Of a stretch of DNA of 28,259 bases, positions 6,752 through 15,522 are shown in pieces. Made by a program: the position numbers and the translations under genes. Under the pieces are notes generated by a model, which worked only from the letters and a program-made list of their open reading frames with translations, was not told where the DNA came from and did not search any database. Source of the DNA: QYOJ01 sp964449285 (GTDB lineage Bacteria > Bacteroidota > Bacteroidia > Bacteroidales > FEN-979); the NCBI GenBank assembly GCA_964449285.1, contig CAYUZX010000044.1, positions 1 through 28,259 on the forward strand, written 5' to 3'. Within the stretch, counting starts at the first letter, position 1. Every line of letters starts with the position of its first letter.

Positions 6752-8797
6752 ATGAGACGGATGGTCCTGTTATTTACTGTTGTTCTCTGTATTTTTCAAT
6801 TGTCTGTTGTTGCACAGCCTGAGAGTAAATTGCAACGAGATTCACGCATGGAGTGGTGGCGTGATGCCCGGTTCGGCATGTTCATTCATTGGGGTCTGTA
6901 TGCAATCCCTGCCGGTGAGTGGAATGGAAAAACAGATTATGGAGAGTGGATCCGGCATTCTGCCTGCATCCCGTCTGAGACCTATGACCAATTCCAGAAT
7001 CAATTCAACCCGGTAAACTTTGATGCCGATAAGTGGGTTAAAACCGCTTGCGATGCCGGCATGAAATACATTGTGATCACTTCCAAGCACCACGATGGGT
7101 TCTGTATGTTCAATACAAAGCAGACCGGGTTCAATATCATGGAGACCCCCTTCGCCAGAGATGTAATGAAAGAGTTGGCCGATGCCTGCCGCAAATTCGA
7201 TATGAAACTTTGTTTCTACTACTCCATCATGGACTGGCATCACCCCGATTATTTACCGCACCGCGACTGGGAGAAAAAGAGAAGTGCCGACAGCGCTGAT
7301 TTCGACCGGTATGTGTCATATATGAAACAGGAGCTAAAAGAACTTCTGACTCAGTATGGAAATATTGGTGTGTTGTGGTTTGATGGGGATTGGGAAACCA
7401 CCTGGAACGACAAATACGGAAAGGAGATTTACGCATTTGTAAGGAATTTGCAACCCAATATTATCATCAACAACAGGGTAGGGGCAGGAAGAATGGATAT
7501 GGAGGGTACAACGGAAGAAGGTGCTTTTGGTGGCGACTTCGGAACTCCAGAGCAACAGATTCCTCCTACGGGTTTGCCCGGCACCGACTGGGAGACATGC
7601 ATGACGATGAATGACCATTGGGGATATAACAAAGCGAATATAGAATATAAGTCTGCCCAGGAAATAATCCGGATGTTGACAGATATCGCCTCTAAAGGGG
7701 GAAATTATCTGCTTAATGTCGGACCTACCGATAAAGGAACATTTCCTAAACAAGCTCTTTTCCGCCTTCAGGAGATAGGGAAGTGGATAATGGTGAATGG
7801 AGAGTCCATCTACGGCACTGTAGCCAGCCCATTTGCATCTACACCATGGGGCCGCTGTACCATGAAAGAGAATAGTGATACAGTAACCCTCTACCTTCAT
7901 ATCTTCGACTGGCCTGCTGATGGCCGATTGTTGGTGGAGGGATGTTTGAATGACCCACGGCATGCAATTCTGCTGGCACAGCCAGAGAAAGATCTCAGTG
8001 TAAGCAGGAAGGATGATAAAATACTTGTACTTCTTCCCAAAAATGCTCCCGATAAACTAAACCCGGTGATTAAACTTACCCTGAGTGGCCCCCTCGACAT
8101 TACCAACCCACCGGGTATTGTTGGTTACAATGACTTCTTTGTCGACCAGATGAAAATAGAATTGGTTTCTGATCGCCAAAATATAGAAATCCGGTTTACT
8201 GGAGATGGTACTGACCCGGTTGATACCTCATGGTTATATACTGAGCCTCTTGAGATCAAAGGTGATGTAACTGTTAAAGCGCGCTGCTTCCGGGATGGGA
8301 AGCCAGTTAGCGGAACGGCTACCCGTTCTTTTACCATGTTGTTGCCGTTAGCACCTAAAAATGTAAAGAATCCGGTATCCGGCATCCGGTATCAGTATTT
8401 TGAAGGTGAATGGGATTCCCTCCCTGATTTTTCCACACTAACGGCTATAAAGAACGGCGACTTACCCTATTTAAGCTTTGACCCCAGGAATGACCAGGAA
8501 CATTTTGGCTTTGTATTTACAGGTTATATCCTGATCCCTAAACGCAATGTATATACATTCTTTACCGAATCTGACGACGGAAGTCGCTTCTATATCGGGA
8601 AGAAGTTGGTCGTAGATAATGACGGATTGCATGGGCTACGGCAGAAAGAGGGAACCATTGGACTAACTGCCGGCTTCCACCCGTTTAAAGTTACATTTTT
8701 TGAAAAGACAGGAAGTGATGAACTAAAGGTTTATATCAAGAGCCCTGACCTTCTGAAACAACTTGTTCCAAAAGAGTGGCTGGTCCACGAACAATAG
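6752..8797 (+). CDS. Secreted GH29 alpha-L-fucosidase with C-terminal PA14 domain
   Basis: Retaining alpha-L-fucosidase of 681 residues, predicted to release terminal fucose from glycans in the periplasm or at the surface. Signal peptide 1-21 (ending VVAQ). The GH29 barrel (about 30-355) shows RFGMFIHWG, SKHHDGFCMF, the nucleophile motif LWFDGDW with D211, and KGGNYLLNVGPT. The acid/base is probably E267 or a nearby acidic residue in the 262-282 stretch; the sequence alone does not fix it. After a beta-sandwich (about 360-450) comes a segment resembling the chitobiase/hexosaminidase C-terminal domain (about 455-528), then a PA14 domain (about 545-670, with YTFFTESDDGSRFYIG), often carbohydrate-binding. 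No T9SS sorting domain. No SusC/SusD pair or other glycosidase lies in the window, so this is not a classical polysaccharide utilisation locus. Confidence 0.95.
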   Translation: MRRMVLLFTVVLCIFQLSVVAQPESKLQRDSRMEWWRDARFGMFIHWGLYAIPAGEWNGKTDYGEWIRHSACIPSETYDQFQNQFNPVNFDADKWVKTACDAGMKYIVITSKHHDGFCMFNTKQTGFNIMETPFARDVMKELADACRKFDMKLCFYYSIMDWHHPDYLPHRDWEKKRSADSADFDRYVSYMKQELKELLTQYGNIGVLWFDGDWETTWNDKYGKEIYAFVRNLQPNIIINNRVGAGRMDMEGTTEEGAFGGDFGTPEQQIPPTGLPGTDWETCMTMNDHWGYNKANIEYKSAQEIIRMLTDIASKGGNYLLNVGPTDKGTFPKQALFRLQEIGKWIMVNGESIYGTVASPFASTPWGRCTMKENSDTVTLYLHIFDWPADGRLLVEGCLNDPRHAILLAQPEKDLSVSRKDDKILVLLPKNAPDKLNPVIKLTLSGPLDITNPPGIVGYNDFFVDQMKIELVSDRQNIEIRFTGDGTDPVDTSWLYTEPLEIKGDVTVKARCFRDGKPVSGTATRSFTMLLPLAPKNVKNPVSGIRYQYFEGEWDSLPDFSTLTAIKNGDLPYLSFDPRNDQEHFGFVFTGYILIPKRNVYTFFTESDDGSRFYIGKKLVVDNDGLHGLRQKEGTIGLTAGFHPFKVTFFEKTGSDELKVYIKSPDLLKQLVPKEWLVHEQ

Positions 8798-8845
8798 AAC
8801 AATGGGTAAAAACCTGCTTACCGTACGAAACAAAATTCATTAAAC

Positions 8846-9490
8846 TTGTTTTTAACCGTGAAGTCCCCGGAACCAAATAATTTCACTTTTTCACCATTTC
8901 ACTATCATATTATCCTCCTGGCTCTACTGCTCGTTTTTCAGCGTTGCGGCGTAGTCAACCAGGCCGCACAGGTAGCCAACCTGTTGAAGTGTGATTTTCG
9001 GATACAGTCCGTTACGAATATCATGCTGGTCGGAGTCGATGTGGATCATATTAACAATGTCAAGGATCTAACCTGGTCAGATGCCCAGAAACTGATGATA
9101 GCATTGACCAAGCCAACCTTTCCGTTGACCTTCATGCTCAATATTGACGCCAGGAACCCAAATGTAACCACGGCTGGGTTAAACAATCTCGATTATATCG
9201 TCTACGTCGATGATATCGAGATGACATCTGGTACTTTCAACCAGCCCATTTCCATTCCTCCGAACAACGGAACAGCAAAAATACCTATGCAAATGACAGT
9301 TGACCTGAAGAAGGTATTACAGGGAAAATCAGCTGACGCCATTTTGAACTTCGCTACCAACCTATCAGGATCTGGTGGAAAACCCACACGGTTTAAAGTA
9401 AAGTTGAAACCTTATATCATGGTCAATGGTCAGCCTCTGAGTTATCCTGGATATATCACTGTCAAAACCGAATTCTCCGGCAGTTTTTAG
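8846..9490 (+). CDS. LEA-type-2-like envelope protein with repeat-encoded N-terminus
   Basis: About 210 residues: a hydrophobic segment (HIILLALLLVF), then a beta-rich region (IQSVTNIMLVGVDVDHI, TFPLTFMLNIDARNPN, YIVYVDDIEM) resembling LEA type 2 / water-stress domains of Bacteroidota lipoproteins; this is a weak family call. No ATG precedes the signal segment. The possible starts are TTG at 8846 (used here) and GTG at 8858. Residues FTFSPFHYH are encoded by an octamer repeat. The expected lipobox position reads VFQRC, with Arg at -1 instead of Gly/Ala/Ser, so lipidation is doubtful unless the Cys is not used. It lies 48 bases after the fucosidase gene. Its TAG stop overlaps the TAA stop of the convergent lipoprotein gene. 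Confidence 0.75.
   Translation: MFLTVKSPEPNNFTFSPFHYHIILLALLLVFQRCGVVNQAAQVANLLKCDFRIQSVTNIMLVGVDVDHINNVKDLTWSDAQKLMIALTKPTFPLTFMLNIDARNPNVTTAGLNNLDYIVYVDDIEMTSGTFNQPISIPPNNGTAKIPMQMTVDLKKVLQGKSADAILNFATNLSGSGGKPTRFKVKLKPYIMVNGQPLSYPGYITVKTEFSGSF
8880..8903. repeat. Octamer tandem repeat (ATTTCACT family)
   Basis: Three 8-bp units in exact register: ATTTCACT, TTTTCACC, ATTTCACT. Related TTTCACTTTCACC sequence occurs at 19760-19772 beside another array. It lies inside the 5' coding part of the LEA-like gene. Confidence 0.6.
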
Positions 9491-9813
9491 TTCTTTTTTT
9501 TACCTTTAGTTTTTGTCTTCTTGATGCTGTCAGTCTGAGCCTGGTTAGCACCCGGATTTTTGACCGCTCCCTGATGTTTGGCAGTGGTCCCTTGCTCAGT
9601 AGATTCAACCCGTGTCGACTGTGCAGCAACAGAATCTCCTTTTTTAGCGACAGATTGAATGGTGTCCACGGTTTTAGCAGGTGTCGTATCAATAACTGAG
9701 AGTTTCACAGTATCATCAGAGGCGGTTTCAGTGTTTGCCTGATTGCTGTAAGAACATGAGACGATCAGAAGGACAGATAGAACCAGTAAATTAGTGAACA
9801 ATAAATTTTTCAT
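9487..9813 (-). CDS. Small Thr/Ala/Lys-rich lipoprotein
   Basis: A 108-residue lipoprotein starting at the ATG at 9813. The open frame extends upstream, but only this start gives a proper signal peptide: KNLLFTNLLVLSVLLIVSC with lipobox IVSC and C20. The mature part is low complexity, rich in Thr, Ala, Gln and Lys, and ends in a basic tail (KKTKTKGKKKN). No domain recognised. The gene begins 23 bases inside the 3' end of the T9SS cargo gene, in another frame, so the two are probably translationally coupled. Its TAA stop shares bases with the TAG stop of the opposing LEA-like gene. Confidence 0.75.
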   Translation of the reverse strand: MKNLLFTNLLVLSVLLIVSCSYSNQANTETASDDTVKLSVIDTTPAKTVDTIQSVAKKGDSVAAQSTRVESTEQGTTAKHQGAVKNPGANQAQTDSIKKTKTKGKKKN

Positions 9814-11668
9814 AACGGATGGTATTGTTTGAAGATGAAACTTTGAGAAAATAGATACCGCTTGATAGAGCCCCTTTGTTGAACGAAAAGGAGTTTCGGC
9901 CACCCGGTGCGGTGTCCTGAAGCAAGGTTTTAACAATTTTTCCCTGCTGATCAATCACTGAAATTTCAATGGCGGACCGCTCGTCAAGCGTAAATTCGAT
10001 GTTCATGATATCATAAACTGGATTGGGATAGATCCTGACAGGATGAACATTGGCTTTTTCCTCGATACCAATGGCGACGCCATTGATCTGTGCAATCCAT
10101 GTGTCGAAAGCATGCTTATTCAAACGGAGTGTACCAAACCCTCCACTCAGCCATACATTTGGTGGTGAAGCGTTGTTTTTCCTGGAAATCCCGGTATAAT
10201 CTCCCCAGCGGGAAACACCACTGCTGGCATATACATCTACATAGGTTTCGCCTTCTTTCACCAGGGTTGAATTAGACCAGGTACCTGCATTGTCCACAAA
10301 GACTACCCGAACCTGGGGATAAATCGTTTCACTAACCCGAAGGAAGCACATCATCACCGATTTATCAGTCTCTGAAGTGCCAAAAGAAGCTACTGAAGGA
10401 TATGAATAATCATATTCGTCCAGACCAAATTTTGAATTCCAGTTAGTAAGGCCATCGACAGTTAACCTGTTGTAATTAAGGCCATTATAGTTGTTTATAT
10501 ATTCCGAATGAAAAACGAAATGAACAATTCCATTCAGATAAAAGGCACTGATAATCCTGTTATCTCCATTGTCTAGCACAATATTAGACCCCAGTTGGGG
10601 AGCATCTCCAGCCAGGTCAAAGTTAGCATCGATGCTGTAGGCTTTCAATTGAGGATTTCCGGTGATATCGTTGGTTAGGTCGAAAAGTCTTATTTTATCT
10701 GAAGTCCCGGTTGTTCCATGCGAGCTTACCAGGTAGATTCCCGGGCCATACCCACCTTGCTGGCCAAAGGATGCCGGTACAATTGTAAATGGGGATTCAG
10801 AGATGTTATACCAGTATTGCCAGTTAATGTTGTCACCTGCGTAACCACCTGATTTTGTGATCTGGTAGAGTATTGCTTGTGAGAACTGATCATTGTTGGT
10901 GAAGAGATTACCTGTTACATATACCTCATTTGTCGAGAACCCGATTTTCGGGTAGTCAAACCAGTTGTTGACTCCCAGCGGATCGCCGGGAAGTTTGTAA
11001 AACCACCACCCATCCTGTGGATTATTGCTTTTTGAGAAACAGACGACCACTTTGGAAACAGAAGAATTTGATCCATGGAGTACCACCATGAAAAACCGGT
11101 CGGCTTGCGAATCATAAAGCACTGCAGGGTCATATAACAAAGCAGTAAAGGAGGGATCTCCGAAAAAGTCATCAAAGGATGATGTAAATAGCCGGGTTCC
11201 GCTCATGTCAAAATATTCGATATGCGAGTTCGTAACACTTACGATATACCCCTCGTTGGATATTGCCATCGAGTTGTCGGGAGGGGTGGTATTGTCAAAC
11301 CAGTTCCCTTCGAAATTGGTGCCAATTGTTGGCTGGTCTGTCACACCTTTGAGTTGACTCTCATCCTGAAAAGCTCCATTGGTTCGCGACAATTTCTCCT
11401 GTGTTTTACGGAGTTTCTCTGCCATGACTTCAGGTGCTAATGTATGTTTCTTGTCGAACGAGATCAGCTGTTTATGCCATGCAGTTGCCGGCTGCCCCGA
11501 GAGCACTTCCCCGGAAAGATGTTGCGATTGCAATTCAGATTTCAATGGGTTGATCGTTATATCCAGTTTATCTGCTCCAGCAGGCCCGATTAAAGATTTG
11601 GAGTGTTGAGCAAATGAGAAGGAGACAAGGAATCCAAAAAGGAGCGAAAGGAAAATTTTCGTTTTCAT
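9791..11668 (-). CDS. T9SS type A sorted secreted protein, function unknown
   Basis: A 625-residue secreted protein. Signal peptide 1-20 (MKTKIFLSLLFGFLVSFSFA, mature end at Q21). Residues 541-625 form a type A sorting domain: VRIYPNPVYDIMNIEF, a central strand pair, then SSGIYFLKV and a short basic end. The middle (about 115-530) looks like a beta-propeller or related all-beta fold (NWFDNTTPPDNSMAISNEGYIV, YDSQADRFFMVVLHG, NNWFDYPKIGFS); homologous proteins are generally annotated as hypothetical, and I see no catalytic signature. It is followed by, and overlaps, the small lipoprotein gene. Upstream is an AT-rich leader with a poor TAGGTTTT -7-like box around 11700. Confidence 0.9.
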   Translation of the reverse strand: MKTKIFLSLLFGFLVSFSFAQHSKSLIGPAGADKLDITINPLKSELQSQHLSGEVLSGQPATAWHKQLISFDKKHTLAPEVMAEKLRKTQEKLSRTNGAFQDESQLKGVTDQPTIGTNFEGNWFDNTTPPDNSMAISNEGYIVSVTNSHIEYFDMSGTRLFTSSFDDFFGDPSFTALLYDPAVLYDSQADRFFMVVLHGSNSSVSKVVVCFSKSNNPQDGWWFYKLPGDPLGVNNWFDYPKIGFSTNEVYVTGNLFTNNDQFSQAILYQITKSGGYAGDNINWQYWYNISESPFTIVPASFGQQGGYGPGIYLVSSHGTTGTSDKIRLFDLTNDITGNPQLKAYSIDANFDLAGDAPQLGSNIVLDNGDNRIISAFYLNGIVHFVFHSEYINNYNGLNYNRLTVDGLTNWNSKFGLDEYDYSYPSVASFGTSETDKSVMMCFLRVSETIYPQVRVVFVDNAGTWSNSTLVKEGETYVDVYASSGVSRWGDYTGISRKNNASPPNVWLSGGFGTLRLNKHAFDTWIAQINGVAIGIEEKANVHPVRIYPNPVYDIMNIEFTLDERSAIEISVIDQQGKIVKTLLQDTAPGGRNSFSFNKGALSSGIYFLKVSSSNNTIRYEKFIVH

Positions 11669-11678
11669 AATGTCTGAA

Positions 11679-11936
11679 TTAAATTTTAGTAGTTGAAAAC
11701 CTAAATATATAAAAATATATCGTTGGAATAATAAAAAAAATGGATTCGTACCGGTTTTTTATTTTTTGCTGGTGTTGTTTCCGGTACCGTTCGGGGAAGG
11801 CTATTGAGGAATCAATCTGAACACGAAACAGGGAGTCACTGTCGTAGGAATGGGATGTGAGAAGCTGGAATAGCCGATCTGCTCCAGCCGGGGACAAGTT
11901 ACGGGTTGCCTCTACTACAAATATCCCTTTAATCAT
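11679..11936 (-). CDS. Doubtful small hypothetical protein
   Basis: From the ATG at 11936 the frame gives about 85 residues beginning MIKGIFVVEATRNLSPAGAD and ending in an AT-rich hydrophobic tail (ESIFFIIPTIYFYIFRF). The first ~55 residues have normal composition, while the tail looks like translated intergenic DNA. It lies on the same strand as the T9SS cargo gene. I do not recognise it. It may be a gene remnant or chance. Confidence 0.2.
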   Translation of the reverse strand: MIKGIFVVEATRNLSPAGADRLFQLLTSHSYDSDSLFRVQIDSSIAFPERYRKQHQQKIKNRYESIFFIIPTIYFYIFRFSTTKI

Positions 11937-11976
11937 GGGCGCAACTATCGCGAAATAATTATTACCGATAATTTCG

Positions 11977-11984
11977 TAAATTTG
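11977..11984 (+). promoter_or_regulatory. guaB -7 promoter element
   Basis: TAAATTTG, an exact TAnnTTTG box, 22 bases before the guaB ATG. No TTTG stands at the expected -33 distance. Predicted start near 11990 would give a very short leader. A GGAG Shine-Dalgarno-like site lies at 11996-11999, six bases before the ATG. Confidence 0.45.
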
Positions 11985-12005
11985 CACTCCTAAACGGAGT
12001 TCACT

Positions 12006-13472
12006 ATGTTACTGGATCGAAATAAATTTCAGGGAGAAGGTCTGACTTATGACGACGTTCTTCTAGTGCCAGCTTACTCGTCAGTCCTGCCACGGGATGT
12101 CGATGTAACTACCCTGCTCTCTCGTCGCATCGCCATCAACATTCCGATCGTATCGGCTGCCATGGATACCGTTACGGAAGCTCCTATGGCCATTGCTATG
12201 GCACAGGAGGGTGGTATCGGGGTATTGCATAAGAATATGTCGATTGCTGCACAGGCCTTACATGTACGAAAAGTGAAACGCGCCGAAAATGGTATGATCC
12301 TCGATCCCGTTACCCTTTCCGAGAACGCGCTGGTTGGAGATGCACTCGCCATGATGAAAGAGTATAGCATCGGCGGCATCCCGGTAATTAATGAGAATAA
12401 GGTTCTGGTTGGAATTGTGACAAATCGTGACCTGCGCTTTGAACGGGATCCTTCAAGACCTGTTACAGAGGTTATGACCCACGAAGTGATTACCATTTCA
12501 GAATTTACCGATTTTGAAAAAGCAGAGGCCATCTTGCAGCAGCATAAAATTGAGAAGCTGCCTGTAGTGGATAAAAACAACAAACTGGTTGGACTGATTA
12601 CCTACAAAGATATTATCAAAGTGAAAGCGCGCCCAAATGCCAGCAAAGACAGCCTGGGACGGCTACGGGCGGCAGCTGCGGTGGGTATTGCTGGTGATAC
12701 ATTGGATCGTGTTGAAGCCTTAGTTAGGGAAGGCGTTGATGCCATTGTTATTGATACAGCTCACGGACACTCAAAAGGGGTGATGGAGATGGCTAAACGG
12801 GTTCGGAAAGCTTTCCCTGATATCGATTTGATCGTTGGCAACATCGGTACTGCTGAAGCTGCCAGGGATCTGGCAAAACTTGAAGTTGATGGGCTGAAAG
12901 TAGGCATCGGACCTGGATCAATCTGTACAACACGGATCATTGCCGGAATTGGCATCCCACAGCTATCAGCAATTAACATGGTTGCCAAAGCACTCGAAGG
13001 TTCAGGGATCCCCGTGATCGCTGATGGAGGGATCCGCTACACAGGCGACATCGTGAAAGCCATTGCTGCCGGCGCTCACTCTATCATGGCGGGATCACTC
13101 TTTGCCGGGGTGGAAGAGTCACCCGGAGGGACTACGATCTTTGAAGGCAGGAAATTCAAGACATATCGTGGAATGGGATCCATTGAAGCGATGCAGCAGG
13201 GCTCCAAAGACCGCTATTTCCAGGATGTTGAAGACGATATTAAGAAACTTGTCCCCGAAGGGATTGTTGGTCGAGTGCCTTTTAAAGGCTCACTCTCGGA
13301 AGTTATATACCAGATGGTAGGTGGATTGCGCTCTGGTATGGGGTATACAGGCTCCGGTACAATCGAAGAGTTGCAAAAAGCAACGTTCATAAAAATTACT
13401 TCGGCAGGAGTCATCGAAAGTCATCCACACGATGTTAAAATTATCAGTGAAGCACCTAACTATAGCAGGTAA
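12006..13472 (+). CDS. guaB: Inosine-5'-monophosphate dehydrogenase
   Basis: Catalyses NAD-dependent oxidation of IMP to XMP, the first committed step of GMP synthesis, in the cytoplasm. At 488 residues it has the standard bacterial length. N-terminal barrel start (EGLTYDDVLLVPAYSSVLPRD), a pair of CBS domains (about 95-205, with the two NKVLVGIVTNRDL / NKLVGLITYKDI repeats), the nucleotide-site loop GPGSICTTR with catalytic C307, the phosphate-binding segment IADGGIRYTGD, and the flap Arg-Tyr pair R403-Y404. ATG at 12006 with an upstream GGAG. It is followed after 55 bases by three genes of periplasmic folding factors; purine genes other than guaB are absent. Confidence 0.98.
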   Translation: MLLDRNKFQGEGLTYDDVLLVPAYSSVLPRDVDVTTLLSRRIAINIPIVSAAMDTVTEAPMAIAMAQEGGIGVLHKNMSIAAQALHVRKVKRAENGMILDPVTLSENALVGDALAMMKEYSIGGIPVINENKVLVGIVTNRDLRFERDPSRPVTEVMTHEVITISEFTDFEKAEAILQQHKIEKLPVVDKNNKLVGLITYKDIIKVKARPNASKDSLGRLRAAAAVGIAGDTLDRVEALVREGVDAIVIDTAHGHSKGVMEMAKRVRKAFPDIDLIVGNIGTAEAARDLAKLEVDGLKVGIGPGSICTTRIIAGIGIPQLSAINMVAKALEGSGIPVIADGGIRYTGDIVKAIAAGAHSIMAGSLFAGVEESPGGTTIFEGRKFKTYRGMGSIEAMQQGSKDRYFQDVEDDIKKLVPEGIVGRVPFKGSLSEVIYQMVGGLRSGMGYTGSGTIEELQKATFIKITSAGVIESHPHDVKIISEAPNYSR

Positions 13473-13527
13473 AATTTTTCCAGATAAGTATCGTTAATTA
13501 AATTCAAAACTAAAATTCATAGAAGTT

Positions 13528-15519
13528 ATGAGACGTATTACATTCCGTTTACTGTTATTAATGACTTTTACAGGTCTGTTTCTTGGAGGCTGGGCTCAGG
13601 TCAATTCCAATGAAGTGTTGATGACCATCTCAGGAAAAGATGTCACGGTTGGGGAGTTTATGACAATCTACCAGAAGAACAACATGGCAAACCATGCGAT
13701 CGACCAGGGAGCACTCAACGAGTACCTTGATCTTTTTATCAACTTCAAATTAAAGGTTCGTGAAGCTGAAGATTTGGGACTGGATACTGTTACTTCCTTT
13801 AAAACCGAACTTGCTGGTTACAGGGAGCAACTCGCGAAACCCTATTTCATTGATGAAACTACAATTGATAATCTTATCAAGGAGGCTTTCGATCGATCGA
13901 AACAGGACATCAGGGCAAGCCATATTTTTGTTCGGGTAACCCCTGATGCACTCCCGGAAGACACGCTTGCTGCATGGAAAAAAGTTATGGGAATCCGACA
14001 ACGAATTGTAAACGGAGAAAGTTTCGAAAGCCTTGCATTTGAACTATCCGACGATCCATCGGCACGAGACCGCGAAGCGAATGCACAGCATCCATTTACC
14101 AAGGGTAACAATGGTGACCTGGGGTATTTTACTGTGTTTGACATGGTTTACCCTTTTGAGACTGCTGCCTACGAAACCATGGAAACCCAGGTGTCTCAAC
14201 CAGTCCGTTCGGAATATGGTTACCACCTGATCAAGGTAACAAAAAAACAACCCGCAATGGGCAAAGTTACAGTCGCCCATCTCTACAAAACAATTCCCAA
14301 AGATGCCACAGCTGAAGATTCACTACGTGTGCATCAAAAAATCGACAGCATTTATACACTGCTGAAAAATGGAGCCAAATGGGATTCGCTGGTCAAAGCA
14401 TTCTCCGATGATAAAGGGTCGGCAGCCCGTGGTGGTAAGCTTGCTAAGTTTGGTGTAAACAGAATGGTCCCTGAGTTCATCGAGGCAATCTATCAGCTTG
14501 AAACACCAGGTGACTATTCCAAACCTATTCTTACCTCTTACGGATGGCATATTATCAGGCTTGAAGACCGTGATAGAGTAATGCCCTTCAATGAAGTTAA
14601 GGGAGAACTGAAGCAGAAAGTGATTAAAGATAGCAGGTCACAACTTGGGAGAGAGATAGTTACACAGAAGATCATTGATGAGTACGGCCTCGAAGAGTAC
14701 CAAACCGCCAGGGAGGAGTTTTATCCCGTAGTTACTGACAGCATCTTCTTCGGTAAATGGAATGTCGACCTGGCTTCAGCACTCAACAAACCACTCTTTA
14801 AAATTGGGGTCCAGGTGACAACTCAGCAAGAATTTGCTACTTACCTGGCTGCCAAGCAGAAGCGGGGAGATAAAAAAAGTGTTAAAGCATATGTCAATAC
14901 CCAGTATCATGATTTCCTCCAGGAGAAACTGCTGATGGTTGAAAACCAGAATCTTGAACAGAAATATCCAGAATTTAAAGCGTTGATGAGTGAATACCGT
15001 GATGGGATACTTCTTTTCGACTTAACCGATAATAATGTTTGGTCAAAAGCAGTAAAAGATACCACTGGACTGAAGAACTTCTTCGATAACAACAAATCAA
15101 ACTATATGTGGGGTCCGAGGATTGATGCTACTATCTATACCGTCATGAATCCGGATGCTGCTGTTACAGTGAGAAACTTTCTGTCAACCGGTTTGCCCGA
15201 TGATGATATTTTGAAGGAGATCAACCACGACACACTTAAAATATTGACGATCCAGAGTGGTAAATTTTCGAAGAATGACAATCCTGCTTTAGATAAAATC
15301 GCCTGGGAAAAAGGGATCTCGGAAAATGTGAAGACTGATAATGGCGTTGTGTTTATTAATATCAGGGAGGTGATTCAACCTCAGCAAAAAGAGCTTAATG
15401 AAGCGCGAGGACTGATCACGGCTGACTATCAGAATTTCCTGGAAACCCAATGGATCAAAGACCTCAAGAAAAAATATCCGGTAGTAGTCCACAAGGAGGT
15501 CTATGCAAAAATAAAGTAG
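13528..15519 (+). CDS. Periplasmic peptidyl-prolyl isomerase with two parvulin domains
   Basis: A 663-residue SurA/PpiD-like chaperone. Signal peptide 1-23 (ending LGGWAQ). N-terminal chaperone helices (about 26-120) precede parvulin 1 (about 128-238: IRASHIFVRV ... GDLGYFTVFDMVYPFE ... SEYGYHLIKV) and parvulin 2 (about 246-346: VTVAHLYKTI ... GGKLAKFGVNRMVPEF ... YGWHIIRLED). The remaining ~310 residues are a Bacteroidota-type C-terminal extension without a recognised domain. It likely assists folding of outer-membrane proteins. First of three consecutive related genes; the stop TAG is followed after one codon by the TTG start of the next gene in the same frame. Confidence 0.92.
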   Translation: MRRITFRLLLLMTFTGLFLGGWAQVNSNEVLMTISGKDVTVGEFMTIYQKNNMANHAIDQGALNEYLDLFINFKLKVREAEDLGLDTVTSFKTELAGYREQLAKPYFIDETTIDNLIKEAFDRSKQDIRASHIFVRVTPDALPEDTLAAWKKVMGIRQRIVNGESFESLAFELSDDPSARDREANAQHPFTKGNNGDLGYFTVFDMVYPFETAAYETMETQVSQPVRSEYGYHLIKVTKKQPAMGKVTVAHLYKTIPKDATAEDSLRVHQKIDSIYTLLKNGAKWDSLVKAFSDDKGSAARGGKLAKFGVNRMVPEFIEAIYQLETPGDYSKPILTSYGWHIIRLEDRDRVMPFNEVKGELKQKVIKDSRSQLGREIVTQKIIDEYGLEEYQTAREEFYPVVTDSIFFGKWNVDLASALNKPLFKIGVQVTTQQEFATYLAAKQKRGDKKSVKAYVNTQYHDFLQEKLLMVENQNLEQKYPEFKALMSEYRDGILLFDLTDNNVWSKAVKDTTGLKNFFDNNKSNYMWGPRIDATIYTVMNPDAAVTVRNFLSTGLPDDDILKEINHDTLKILTIQSGKFSKNDNPALDKIAWEKGISENVKTDNGVVFINIREVIQPQQKELNEARGLITADYQNFLETQWIKDLKKKYPVVVHKEVYAKIK

Positions 15520-15522
15520 CCA

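Larger units (their letters stand above)
11669..12005. other. 337-bp divergent gap with no firm gene
   Basis: The left ~70 bases are very AT-rich (runs of TA around 11704-11720). A 7-bp inverted repeat, GTACCGG (11748-11754) and CCGGTAC (11781-11787), encloses a T-rich loop. The right end holds the guaB promoter. A minus-strand open frame of ordinary composition crosses most of the region and is listed separately at low confidence. Confidence 0.6.

Noticed and set aside
7334..7963. 209-codon minus-strand open frame inside the fucosidase gene
   Set aside because: It is antisense to a well-conserved GH29 domain and its translation shows no signal, domain or usual composition.
8806..8825. GGTAA ... 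TTACC as a terminator after the fucosidase gene
   Set aside because: Only a 5-bp AT-containing stem with no T-run; too weak.
9814..9954. Upstream extension of the small lipoprotein frame to position 9954
   Set aside because: The extra 47 residues would lie antisense-free but inside the T9SS sorting domain coding region, and would bury the lipoprotein signal peptide; the ATG at 9813 gives a proper lipobox.
12074..12583. 169-codon minus-strand open frame inside guaB
   Set aside because: Antisense shadow of a highly conserved gene; Ser/Thr/Met-rich translation without a recognisable domain.
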